Shown: in pieces, positions 45,610 to 56,502 of the stretch | Numbering within the stretch: the first letter of the stretch is position 1 | Layout: every line of letters begins with the position of its first letter | Assembly: GCF_018069625.1 (NCBI RefSeq) | Contig: NZ_CP072941.1 | Coordinates: 8,866,001-8,930,000, forward strand | Length of the DNA stretch: 64,000 bases | Source: Streptomyces yatensis | GTDB taxonomy: Bacteria > Actinomycetota > Actinomycetes > Streptomycetales > Streptomycetaceae | Direction of reading: 5' to 3' | Program-made: the position numbers and the translations under genes | Notes under the pieces: generated by a model | What the model was told of the DNA's origin: nothing | What the model saw: the letters and a program-made list of their open reading frames with translations, nothing else | The model's database searches: none

Positions 45610-46788
45610 GTGGACCTCGAATACACCCCTGATCAGCGGCGGTTGCGCGATGAGCTGCGCGCGTACTTCGCCCAACTGGTCCCCGACGACGCCTACGCCC
45701 GCTACGCCGACTCCACCGGGCAGAAGCGGTTCTACCGCGAGACCATCCGCCGGCTCGGCACCGACGGCTGGCTGGGGGTCGGCTGGCCCCAGGAGTACGG
45801 CGGGCGCGGGCTCGGCCCGGTCGAGCAGTTCATCTTCTTCGACGAGGCGGCCCAGGCCGGTGTGCCGCTGCCGCTGATGGCGCTCAATACGGTCGGGCCC
45901 ACGATCATGCGGTTCGGCACCGAGGAGCAGAAGGCGTACTTCCTGCCCAAGGTCCTCTCCGGCGAGATCGACTTCGCCATCGGCTACAGCGAGCCCGACG
46001 CCGGTACCGACCTCGCCTCCCTCAAGACCCGCGCGGTGCGCGACGGCGACGACTACATCGTGAATGGCCAGAAGACCTGGACGACCAACGGCGACACCGC
46101 CGACTGGGTCTGGCTCGCGGTCCGCACCGACCCCGACGCCAAACCCCACAAGGGCATCAGCATCCTGCTGGTCCCGACCGCCGACCCCGGCTACTCCGCC
46201 ACCCTCATCAAGACCCTCGCCTCCCACGACACCACCGCCAGCTACTACGAGAACATCCGCGTCCCCGCCACCCGCCGGGTCGGCCCCGAGAACGAGGGCT
46301 GGCGCATGATCACCACCCAGCTCAACTACGAGCGGGTCACCCTCGCCGCCCACGGCACCATGGCCATCCGCGCCCTGCGCGGCGTCCGCCAGTGGGCCGC
46401 CGACACCAAGCTCCCCGACGGCCGCCGGGTGATCGACCTGGCCTGGGTGCGCGGCCGGCTGGCCCGTACCCACGCCCGGCTGGACGCCATGAAGGTGCTC
46501 AACTGGCAGATGGTGGACGCCCTCCAGCGCGACACCCTGACCCCACAGGACGCCTCCGCCGTCAAGGTGTACGGCTCCGAGGCGCGCCGCGACGCCTACG
46601 CCTGGCTGATGGAGATCGTCGGCGCCGCGGGTCCCCTCAAGGAGGGCTCGGCGGGCGAGGTCCTCCACGGAGAGCTGGAGCGCGGCTACCGCAGCAGCGT
46701 CGTCTTCACCTTCGGCGGCGGCAACAACGAGATCCAGCGGGAGATCATCTCCTGGATCGGCCTGGGGATGCCACGGGTGCGCCGCTGA
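45610..46788 (+). CDS. Acyl-CoA dehydrogenase (FadE type)
   Basis: The 392-aa flavoprotein has the FAD/substrate motif YSEPDAGTDLASLKTRAV, NGQKTWTTNGDTADW and the C-terminal GELERGYRSSVVFTFGGGNNEIQREIISWIGLG. GTG 45610 is preceded by GGAGGGG at good spacing. This C-terminal pattern is common in actinobacterial FadE enzymes for steroid, terpenoid or branched substrates. With the KstR-like site upstream, a sterol- or lipid-catabolic role is plausible. It is monocistronic; a short hairpin follows at 46917-46936. Confidence 0.93.
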   Translation: MDLEYTPDQRRLRDELRAYFAQLVPDDAYARYADSTGQKRFYRETIRRLGTDGWLGVGWPQEYGGRGLGPVEQFIFFDEAAQAGVPLPLMALNTVGPTIMRFGTEEQKAYFLPKVLSGEIDFAIGYSEPDAGTDLASLKTRAVRDGDDYIVNGQKTWTTNGDTADWVWLAVRTDPDAKPHKGISILLVPTADPGYSATLIKTLASHDTTASYYENIRVPATRRVGPENEGWRMITTQLNYERVTLAAHGTMAIRALRGVRQWAADTKLPDGRRVIDLAWVRGRLARTHARLDAMKVLNWQMVDALQRDTLTPQDASAVKVYGSEARRDAYAWLMEIVGAAGPLKEGSAGEVLHGELERGYRSSVVFTFGGGNNEIQREIISWIGLGMPRVRR

Positions 46789-47584
46789 GAAGGTGAGGGG
46801 CGATCGGTCGCCCGCAGTGCCGTATGCGTGGGGTGCATCTCGCCGATGCTGTGCTGCGCCTGCCCTTCACCGTGACTGACGCGGCGCCGCGCCCACCATC
46901 CGCCTCCCCGCGGTGAATGCCCCCGACCGGGGGCATCATCGCCTGGCCAGCAGGGGACAGGGCCGGGACCAAGCGCTCCTCCTCTGCCCTGGCCGGTCTG
47001 CGAACACGCAGGTCAGACGTGCGTCCATGGACGAGTGGTCAACCCCTCCGCCAAGTGGCTGGAGGCCCCGGCGCTCGGTCAAGACGCGCCCGCCCACTCG
47101 GCCGCGTGCTCCCGCGAAATGGAGCCGGTCCACCGGCGCGGTCAGCATCCTCCGGGAGGAGGCCCCGAGAGGGCTTGGCGCCAGGCAGGAGTAGGAACCC
47201 AGTGCGTAGGGGTCGGCGGACCGGGATGTCCGCGGGAACGCTTCCGGCCGCGGGAGGGCAGAGGAACGGGTAGGGCCCCCGCCGGCCGCGCCGCCGCTGT
47301 CGGAACCGCCCACCGTTGCTCCGGTTGCCGCCGCCCCCTTTCTCCTTCGCGCACGCCGCGAGGCTTCCGGTCGCGACCGCTGCCGTGCCACCGGCGAGGA
47401 CGGCACGCCGGCTCAGCAGGCGGAGCTTGTGTTCCATGACGCATCGGCTTCCTGGTCGTGAGGGCTCTGTGCGGCCCACACTTCCCGCCCCGGCCGTCCG
47501 ACCGGCATCCACCGACCGGCGGTCGCACCCCCGCCGACCGGAGGGAACGGGCACTCACCGCGCCAGGCCCGGAGCGGCCGGGGC
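46789..47584. other. Long intergenic region with hairpin and lipoprotein remnant
   Basis: There are about 800 bp without an intact gene. It contains a perfect hairpin ATGCCCCC-GACC-GGGGGCAT (46917-46936), 128 nt after the acyl-CoA dehydrogenase. A minus-strand lipoprotein-like N-terminus starts at 47437. The rest shows no recognisable family in any frame and looks like decayed or non-coding DNA. Confidence 0.5.
47039..47437 (-). pseudogene. Probable remnant of a Tat-type lipoprotein gene
   Basis: From ATG 47437 the minus strand encodes a convincing twin-arginine lipoprotein signal: MEHKLRLLSRRAVLAGG, then a hydrophobic core and the lipobox SLAAC, then a Gly/Ser linker. After that the frame becomes Arg/Pro-rich and unlike any protein (RFRQRRRGRRGPYPF). 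Another frame continues with a more protein-like GGSDSGGAAGGG linker. This suggests a frameshift and decay. It is also possible that the signal-like start is a chance match. Confidence 0.4.
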
Positions 47585-48181
47585 TCAGGCGGTGGTGGCC
47601 TTCCTGAGCGTGCGCAGGCACAGGGAGATCGCGGTGTGCTTGGGGGTGCCGTGTTCCCGGGTCTGCTCCCAGGCCGCGTAGAGCAGGGCCCACAGGACGT
47701 TCTGCAGCCAGGTGGCGTCGACGTCGGGGTCGAGCGTGCCGTCCTCCTGGCCGCGCCGGACGAGGGCGAGCACGGCACGGTCGGACGGAGCGTCCTTTTC
47801 GTCCTCCAGGCCCGACCACGCCCAGAACTGGGGCACGTCGTCCAGCAGCATCAGACGGTCACCGAGTTCGAAGTACTCCAGGCACAGGCGGTCCAGGGCT
47901 TCTGGGGCCGTGCCGTCGTCGAGCCGTGCGCGGTCGGTCGCCGTCTCGATCCGCTCGCGTACGTCCGTACCGATGGCCGCGAGCAGGTCGGACCGCTCGG
48001 GGAAGTACCGGTGGACGGTGGTGCGCCCCACCCCGGCCGCCTCCGCCACGTCGGCCAGGGAGGCCGCGTGGTCGGCGGAGAGCCGGGCGACGGCGGCGTC
48101 CAGGATCGCGCGCCGGGTGCGGGCGCGGGTGGTGCTCTCGTGCGTGGTTGTGCCGTGCGCGGCAGTGCGGTCGGACCCCAT
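47585..48181 (-). CDS. TetR/AcrR family regulator of the divergent ABC exporter
   Basis: The 198-aa protein has the TetR HTH at about residues 20-65 (AILDAAVARLSADHAASLADVAEAAGVGRTTVHRYFPERSDLLAAI) and a helical C-terminal domain. ATG 48181 is chosen; the much longer open frame upstream overlaps the exporter antisense. It is divergent from the ABC gene across 81 bp containing the palindrome TGGAAC-N6-GTTCCA, the expected arrangement for a local repressor of efflux. Confidence 0.93.
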   Translation of the reverse strand: MGSDRTAAHGTTTHESTTRARTRRAILDAAVARLSADHAASLADVAEAAGVGRTTVHRYFPERSDLLAAIGTDVRERIETATDRARLDDGTAPEALDRLCLEYFELGDRLMLLDDVPQFWAWSGLEDEKDAPSDRAVLALVRRGQEDGTLDPDVDATWLQNVLWALLYAAWEQTREHGTPKHTAISLCLRTLRKATTA

Positions 48182-48242
48182 GCGCCCACGGTAGTGCCTC
48201 GCCGGTGCACCGCATGCCGAATCGAAACTCAGTTGACCTTTT

Positions 48243-48260
48243 TGGAACGGCGATGTTCCA
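48243..48260. promoter_or_regulatory. Operator TGGAAC-GGCGAT-GTTCCA
   Basis: A perfect 6-bp inverted repeat with a 6-bp spacer ends 2 bp before the ABC transporter start codon, so it overlaps the ribosome-binding/promoter region. It is a likely binding site of the divergent TetR regulator. Confidence 0.6.
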
Positions 48261-48262
48261 TT

Positions 48263-50101
48263 ATGGGTATGTCCACCTCCACCCCGTCCCTGCCCCGCGT
48301 CCGAAATGCCGCACCGCGGCTGCGCATCCTGTGGTCGTTCGCCCGTCCCCATCGGCCCACGCTGATCCACGGTCTGTGCCTGGCCCTGGTCGTATCCGGT
48401 CTCGGCCTCGCCACCCCCATGGTCACCAAGCAGATCCTCGACGCGCTGGGCAGCTCGACGTCGCTGGTGGGCCCGGTGACGACGCTCCTCGTCCTGCTGG
48501 TGGTCGGCGGCGCGGTGTCGTTCCGGCAGTGGACGCTGCTCGGCACGCTGGGCGAGCGCGTGGTCCTCGAGGCCAGGCAGTCGCTGGTACGCCGTTTCCT
48601 GCGGGCCACCGTGCCCGCCGTCACCTCGCGCCCGGCCGGCGAGCTCGTCACCCGCGTCACCTCCGACACGGTGCTGCTGCGCGAGGCCGCCTCGGAATCG
48701 CTGATCGGCCTGATCAACGGGATGGTCATGCTCGTGGGCAGCCTCGTCCTGATGGGCTGCCTCGACCCGGTGCTGCTCGCCACCACCCTGGTCGCCGTGG
48801 TGCTCACGGGTGCGGTCTTCGCGTTCCTGATGCCCGGGATCGCGCAGGCGCAGCAGCAGGCCCAGGAACACGTGGGGCGGCTCGGCGGCCTCCTGGAGGG
48901 CACGCTGCGGGCGATACGCACCGTGAAGGTCAACCGCGCCGAGGACCGCATGGAAGGGCGGATCATGACCGACGCGCGTGCGGCGGCGCGGTACGGCACC
49001 CGGGCGGTCCGCCGCGAGGCGCTGGCCTGGACGACGGCGTGGTCCGGCATCCACCTGGCCATCATCGCGATCCTCGGTGTGGGGGCCTGGCGCGTCGGCG
49101 AGGGCCGGCTCGAGGTCTCGGGCCTGATCGCCTTCCTGCTGTACGCGTTCGCGCTGATGGAGCCCGTCACCGAAGTCAGCGAGAACGTCACCAAGTTGCA
49201 AGCCGGCATCGCCGCGGCCGAACGCATCCGGCAGGCCGACGCCCTGTCCACCGAGGCCACCGCCCCCACCGCCGACGGCACCTCCACCGCCGACGGCACA
49301 CGCACCGTCGCGAGCCCGGACGAGACTCCCGTTCTGCGCCTCAGCAAGGTCACCGCGGCCTACGGCCCGGATCGGGCGCCCACCGTGCGGGACATCGACC
49401 TCACGATCCCCCGGCGCGGCCACACCGCGATCGTCGGCCCGTCGGGCGCGGGCAAGACGACCCTGCTCTCCCTCGTGCTGCGCTTCCTCGAACCGACACA
49501 CGGCGAGCTGCTCCTGGACGGCCGTCCGTACCGCGGTCTCACCCACGCCGACGTCCGTTCCCGCCTCGCCTACGTCGAACAGGACACCCCGCTGGTCCCC
49601 GGAACGATCCGCGACAACCTCCTGCTCGCCCGACCCGACGCCACCACGGATCAACTCCGGCAAGCGCTGCGGGACGTCCGGCTCGCCGACAAGGTCGACG
49701 CACTCGACGACGGCCTGGACACACCCCTGTCCTCGGCCGACGTCTCCGGCGGCGAGCGCCAGCGCATCGCCCTGGCCCGTGCCCTGCTCGCCACCCCCGA
49801 TGTGCTGCTCCTGGACGAGGCCACCGCCCAGCTGGACGGTCCGACCGAGGCGGCCGTGCACGACTGCATCCGCTCGCGTGCGGTCACCGGCGCCGTGGTG
49901 ACGATCGCCCACCGCCTGTCGACCGTCGTCGACGCGGACACGATCGTCGTCATGGAGGCCGGCCGCGTGCGCACCCAGGGCCGCCACGAGGAACTTCTGG
50001 AGTCGGACGCCCTCTACCGCGACCTGGTGGAGTCCCTGCGCATCGCCGCACCCGCCGCGTCGGGCTCCGCGTCGCAGGTGACCGCCGGGCGGGCGGCCTA
50101 G
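48263..50101 (+). CDS. ABC transporter, fused permease-ATPase (multidrug exporter type)
   Basis: The 612-aa half-transporter has six TM helices (about 30-300). The ATPase has Walker A GPSGAGKTT, signature VSGGERQRIALARALL, Walker B VLLLDEATAQLD and H-loop TIAHRLST. A Thr/Ala/Asp-rich segment (about 325-350) links the two parts. It is expected to work as a homodimer exporting a lipophilic compound. ATG 48263 is used; a second in-frame ATG follows at 48269. Control by the divergent TetR gene is likely. A strong terminator follows. Confidence 0.94.
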   Translation: MGMSTSTPSLPRVRNAAPRLRILWSFARPHRPTLIHGLCLALVVSGLGLATPMVTKQILDALGSSTSLVGPVTTLLVLLVVGGAVSFRQWTLLGTLGERVVLEARQSLVRRFLRATVPAVTSRPAGELVTRVTSDTVLLREAASESLIGLINGMVMLVGSLVLMGCLDPVLLATTLVAVVLTGAVFAFLMPGIAQAQQQAQEHVGRLGGLLEGTLRAIRTVKVNRAEDRMEGRIMTDARAAARYGTRAVRREALAWTTAWSGIHLAIIAILGVGAWRVGEGRLEVSGLIAFLLYAFALMEPVTEVSENVTKLQAGIAAAERIRQADALSTEATAPTADGTSTADGTRTVASPDETPVLRLSKVTAAYGPDRAPTVRDIDLTIPRRGHTAIVGPSGAGKTTLLSLVLRFLEPTHGELLLDGRPYRGLTHADVRSRLAYVEQDTPLVPGTIRDNLLLARPDATTDQLRQALRDVRLADKVDALDDGLDTPLSSADVSGGERQRIALARALLATPDVLLLDEATAQLDGPTEAAVHDCIRSRAVTGAVVTIAHRLSTVVDADTIVVMEAGRVRTQGRHEELLESDALYRDLVESLRIAAPAASGSASQVTAGRAA

Positions 50102-50108
50102 ACGAGCG

Positions 50109-50146
50109 CGTTCGTGGAACGGTCACGGTGCACCGTTCCACGAACG
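50109..50146 (+). terminator. Terminator of the ABC exporter gene
   Basis: A perfect 15-bp stem (50109-50123 with 50132-50146) around an 8-nt loop starts 8 bp after the stop. The arms also contain TGGAAC and GTTCCA, the same half-sites as the operator in front of the gene. Confidence 0.85.
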
Positions 50147-50212
50147 GCGATCGCGGAGCCGTCGGGCACCTGAGGAGGTGCGCCCGTCACCGTGGTGGCC
50201 TCAGCCGGCGGC

Positions 50213-51334
50213 TCATGAGGGCTGCTCGTCCCGGGCGAAGATGTTCATCACGTCCTGGAGGGTGGGATGGTCAGGGTCTTCGGCTGTCGGGAGCTGCTCG
50301 GCGCTGCGCGGGAACATCGCCTGCTCGTAGGCGGAGAGCGCGGCCTCGGTGTCGCCCGGGTGCGCGGCGAGGGCCTCACCGAGGTCGGCGCCGTCCAGCA
50401 TGGCCAGGTTGGCGCCCTCGCCGTTCGGGGGGATGAGGTGGGCGGCGTCGCCGAGCAGGGTCACCCCGGGCACCCGGTCCCACCGGTGGCCGACCGGCAG
50501 CGAGTAGAGGGGGCGCAGCACCGGTGCGGTGTCGCTTTCGGTGATCAGGGCGGTGAGTTCCGGTGCCCAGCCGTCGAACGCCCGCAGGATCCGTTCGGTG
50601 GCCGCGGCGGGATCGTCGAAGTCGATACCGCCGAACCACTCCAGCGGTTCGGTCAGCATCGCGTAGACGTGAAGGGTCTCATCCTTCTCCCGTTGGGCCC
50701 CGATCTGCCGGTTGCCCTGATCGCCCGCGAACATCGACCCTCCACCGACCGCCTTCGCGGCAGCGGGGTGCCGCGTGTCCGCGTCGAACAGATAGGTCTC
50801 GACGAACGATGTGCCGGCGTACACGGGGCTCGCGCCGGAAACCACCGGCCGGACCCGTGACCACGCGCCATCCGCGCCGACCAGCAGGCTTGTGACGACG
50901 GTGCCGCCGTCGGCGAAGGTCACCTCATGGCGACCCTCGCCGAGGCCACGCACGCAGCGGACCTTGTGCCCCCACCGGACGGTGCCCGCCGGGAGCGAGT
51001 CGAGCAGCAGCTGCCGCAACTCGCCGCGCTGCACCTCGGGGCGTCCGCCCGTACCGTCGTCGGGCTCGTCGAGCAGGACGTTTCCCTCCCGGTCCAGACC
51101 CCGCACCGCCTGACGGCCCTCCAGGACGATGCCGCGGAACTCATCCATCAAACCGGCCGCCCTCAGGGCCAGTTGGCCGTTGTAGTCGTGGATGTCGAGC
51201 ATCCCGCCCTGCGGACGCGCCGTCGGCGAGGACTCCGCCTCGTAGACGGTGGCCGGAATGCCGTGGACGTGCAGGACGCGGGCGAGCGTGAGCCCGCCGA
51301 GTCCGGCGCCGATGATCGTGACATGAGTGGTCAT
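50213..51334 (-). CDS. FAD-dependent monooxygenase, TetX-like
   Basis: The 373-aa class A flavin monooxygenase has the N-terminal GxGxxG (IIGAGLGGLTLARVLHVHG), the DG motif VGADGAWSRVRP and the GD motif GVTLLGDAAHLIPPNGEGANLAMLDGADLG. The order PQGGMLDIHDYNGQLALRAAGL resembles tetracycline-inactivating TetX proteins. ATG 51334 follows GAGGAA. Its position between an exporter and a DrrC/UvrA-like gene suggests a resistance or tailoring role. The substrate is unproven. Confidence 0.88.
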   Translation of the reverse strand: MTTHVTIIGAGLGGLTLARVLHVHGIPATVYEAESSPTARPQGGMLDIHDYNGQLALRAAGLMDEFRGIVLEGRQAVRGLDREGNVLLDEPDDGTGGRPEVQRGELRQLLLDSLPAGTVRWGHKVRCVRGLGEGRHEVTFADGGTVVTSLLVGADGAWSRVRPVVSGASPVYAGTSFVETYLFDADTRHPAAAKAVGGGSMFAGDQGNRQIGAQREKDETLHVYAMLTEPLEWFGGIDFDDPAAATERILRAFDGWAPELTALITESDTAPVLRPLYSLPVGHRWDRVPGVTLLGDAAHLIPPNGEGANLAMLDGADLGEALAAHPGDTEAALSAYEQAMFPRSAEQLPTAEDPDHPTLQDVMNIFARDEQPS

Positions 51335-51404
51335 GCGGATTCCTCGCCTGTCGGATGCCCGCCGGACGGGCACCCGGCAGGCTCTCCGGCAAGGCTCCGG
51401 TCCT

Positions 51405-51475
51405 CCGCCGACAAACCACCGGCCCTGCGCCGACAAGCCACCGGCATCGGACCGACAGCCCCGAGATACCACCGA
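51405..51475. repeat. Short degenerate repeats upstream of the monooxygenase
   Basis: Units of about 22-23 bp of the type CCGACAAACCACCGGC recur two to four times with decay in the 187-bp gap between the UvrA-like and monooxygenase genes. They are read by eye and are of unknown meaning. Confidence 0.4.
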
Positions 51476-51520
51476 CACCGCGGCTCCGGCGGCTCTCGTG
51501 GCCCGCGCCGGCCACCTCGG

Positions 51521-53914
<2,394 letters not shown>

Positions 53915-54036
53915 CGTGTCTCCATCTGTTCGGGCGGGGCCGCCTTCGCGATCTCCAGCGGGGTCGCCTGGCTCGATCTGACCAGGTTCGAACAATACGT
54001 CCGGTTCACGGCTCGTGGCTGCCGGGGCCGGACGGC

Positions 54037-54447
<411 letters not shown>

Positions 54448-54591
54448 GGCGATGACGCTAGCCGCGCCCGCGTGACGGGGGCTTCTCCATTCCTGACCGG
54501 TGCGGCCGGCCGCTTCTCCCGGCCGGTCGCACCTCCTTCCCGGCCCCGGGCAGTTCCTTCCCGGCCTCCGGCGCTGTGGGAAACTGAGCCG

Positions 54592-55020
54592 GTGAAACGG
54601 CTGGAGCTCGATGACCTGGTCCGGCTGCGGCGGGCCCGCGACCGGATGGACCGCGACTACGCCGAGCCGCTCGACGTCCCGGCGCTCGCGCGTGGCGCCC
54701 TGATGTCGCCGGGCCACTTCTCCCGCAGCTTCCGCGCCGCCTTCGGCGAGACGCCGTACAGCTATCTGATGACCCGCCGCATCGAGCGGGCCAAGGCGCT
54801 GCTGCGCCGCGGCGACCTCACGGTGACCGAGGTCTGCATGGCGGTCGGCTGTACCTCGCTCGGGTCGTTCAGCTCGCGCTTCACCGAGCTGGTCGGCGAG
54901 AGCCCGAGCAGCTACCGGGCCCGGAGCCATGACCACGGCGCCGCCATCCCGGCCTGTATCGCCAAGATCCACACGCGACCGGTCAGGAACGGAGAAGCGA
55001 GCCCCGCCGACCGGCCGTAG
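54592..55020 (+). CDS. AraC family regulator, DNA-binding domain only
   Basis: The 142-aa protein is essentially the AraC double HTH (LDVPALARGALMSPGHFSRSFRAAFGETPYSYLMTRRIERAKALL ... VTEVCMAVGCTSLGSFSSRFTELVGESPSSYR). It has no separate ligand domain, so it may act constitutively or sense through partners. GTG 54592 is used. It is followed after 9 bp by a VOC gene, with a VOC paralogue divergent on the other side, and probably regulates both. Confidence 0.92.
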   Translation: MKRLELDDLVRLRRARDRMDRDYAEPLDVPALARGALMSPGHFSRSFRAAFGETPYSYLMTRRIERAKALLRRGDLTVTEVCMAVGCTSLGSFSSRFTELVGESPSSYRARSHDHGAAIPACIAKIHTRPVRNGEASPADRP

Positions 55021-55029
55021 CGTGAGCGC

Positions 55030-55446
55030 ATGGACATCACACTCTCCAGTTGCTTCATCGCCGTCGACGACCACGACAAGGCGCTCGCCTTCTACCGCGA
55101 TGCCCTCGGCCTCGAGGTCCGCAACGACGTCGGGTTCGAGGGAATGCGCTGGGTCACCGTCGGGGCGCCCTCACAGCCGGACGTGAACATCGTCCTGGAG
55201 CCGCCGCTGGCCGACCCCAACGCCTCGCCCGCCGACAGACAGGTCATGGCGGAGCTGATGGCCAAGGGCCTGTTGCGCGGTGTCATCTTCGCCACCGACG
55301 ACTGCGACGCCACCTTCGAGCGCGTCAGCGCCGCGGGCGGCGAGGTGCTGCAGGAGCCGATGGACCAGCCGTACGGCGTCCGCGACTGCGCGTTCCGCGA
55401 CCCCTCCGGCAACATGCTGCGCTTCACCCAGCCCCTGAAGAAGTGA
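55030..55446 (+). CDS. VOC (glyoxalase) family protein
   Basis: The 138-aa single VOC domain has DDHDKALAFYRDALGLEVRNDVGFEGMRWVTVGA and the C-terminal DQPYGVRDCAFRDPSGNMLRFTQPL. It is clearly paralogous to the protein at 54037. It is cotranscribed with the AraC-type regulator, whose stop is 9 bp upstream. AraC-VOC pairs are common in Streptomyces; the physiological substrate is not known. Confidence 0.92.
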   Translation: MDITLSSCFIAVDDHDKALAFYRDALGLEVRNDVGFEGMRWVTVGAPSQPDVNIVLEPPLADPNASPADRQVMAELMAKGLLRGVIFATDDCDATFERVSAAGGEVLQEPMDQPYGVRDCAFRDPSGNMLRFTQPLKK

Positions 55447-55508
55447 GCCCCTCGGGGCCCGCCCACGGGCCCGGCGCCGCCTAGGCTGGCCGTCGGGAGG
55501 TGGTGGCC

Positions 55509-56480
55509 ATGGCGGCGGCCATACGGCAGGGCGGATCGGCCATACGGCAGGGCGGATCGGACGCCGACCCGGGGCTCTACGGCCCCCGGTCGGTCACCTG
55601 GCAGATGCACGGCGACCCGGTGATGTGGATCGCCGGGGTGCGCGCCCTGTACCTCCAGGCCCTGCATCCGCTCGCGGTGCGCGGCGTCACCCAGAACTCC
55701 GACTTCCGCAAGGACGCCTGGGGAAGGCTGCTGCGCACCGCGCGGTTCGTCGCCACCATCACCTACGGCACCACCGAGGCCGCCGAGCGGGCGGGCGCCA
55801 AGGTCCGGGGCATCCACCGCAGGCTCTCCCTGACCGACCCCGTCACCGGTGTCCGGCACGGCGTCGACGAGCCCGAGCTGCTGCTGTGGGTGCACTGCGC
55901 CGAGATCGACTCGTACCTCCATGTGATGCGGCGCTCCGGCTATCCGCTCACCGACGCCCAGGCGGACGCCTATGTCGCCGAGAACGTGGTGTCCGCCCGG
56001 CTGGTCGGCCTCGACCCCGCCGACGTACCGGCCGATACGGCGGCGCTCGCCGCGTACTTCGCAAAGGTGCGCCCCCAACTCGCCGACACCCCCGAGTCCC
56101 GGGAGGTGGACGCCTTTCTGCGGCGGCCCCCGGTCCATGCCCTGCTCGTCCCGGCGCGTGAGGCGATCTGGGGGCGCTTCGCCGCGCTCGCCTACGGGTC
56201 CCTGCCCCCGTACGCCCACGAACTGTACGGGCGCCCCGCGCCCCCGCCGGCCGCGGTCACCCGCCGCCTGCGGGCGATGGGCAGGGCGCTGCGCTGCATC
56301 CCGCCCACGGCCCGCTGGCAGCTCCCGCCGAAGCACATCATGCGCGCGGTCGAGCGGCTCGGACCGGGCAGCCGCCCCTCGCCCTACAAACTGCGCAGAA
56401 ACGCGGCCATACTGGACAGCGGGGATGCGACGGGGGTTCGGCCGCACGCGGCCGGTCTCCACGGGGGCGGCGGAAGCTGA
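55509..56480 (+). CDS. Oxygenase MpaB family (DUF2236) protein
   Basis: The 323-aa protein has the MpaB/latex-clearing family pattern: VTWQMHGDPVMWIAGVRALYLQALHPLAVRGVTQNSDF with haem-region histidines, then RLLRTARFVATITYGTTE and WVHCAEIDSYLHV. Relatives include mycophenolic-acid MpaB' and rubber oxygenase Lcp, b-type haem oxygenases. The N-terminus carries an exact 21-bp tandem duplication (repeating AIRQGGS). ATG 55509 has GGGAGG upstream; GTG 55500 is possible. The substrate is unknown. Confidence 0.88.
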   Translation: MAAAIRQGGSAIRQGGSDADPGLYGPRSVTWQMHGDPVMWIAGVRALYLQALHPLAVRGVTQNSDFRKDAWGRLLRTARFVATITYGTTEAAERAGAKVRGIHRRLSLTDPVTGVRHGVDEPELLLWVHCAEIDSYLHVMRRSGYPLTDAQADAYVAENVVSARLVGLDPADVPADTAALAAYFAKVRPQLADTPESREVDAFLRRPPVHALLVPAREAIWGRFAALAYGSLPPYAHELYGRPAPPPAAVTRRLRAMGRALRCIPPTARWQLPPKHIMRAVERLGPGSRPSPYKLRRNAAILDSGDATGVRPHAAGLHGGGGS

Positions 56481-56502
56481 CTTCCGCCAAGGCAGGGGGA
56501 GC

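Noticed and set aside
47636..48262. Extension of the ABC exporter frame upstream of 48263
   Set aside because: It is antisense to the TetR gene and would delete the divergent promoter with its operator.
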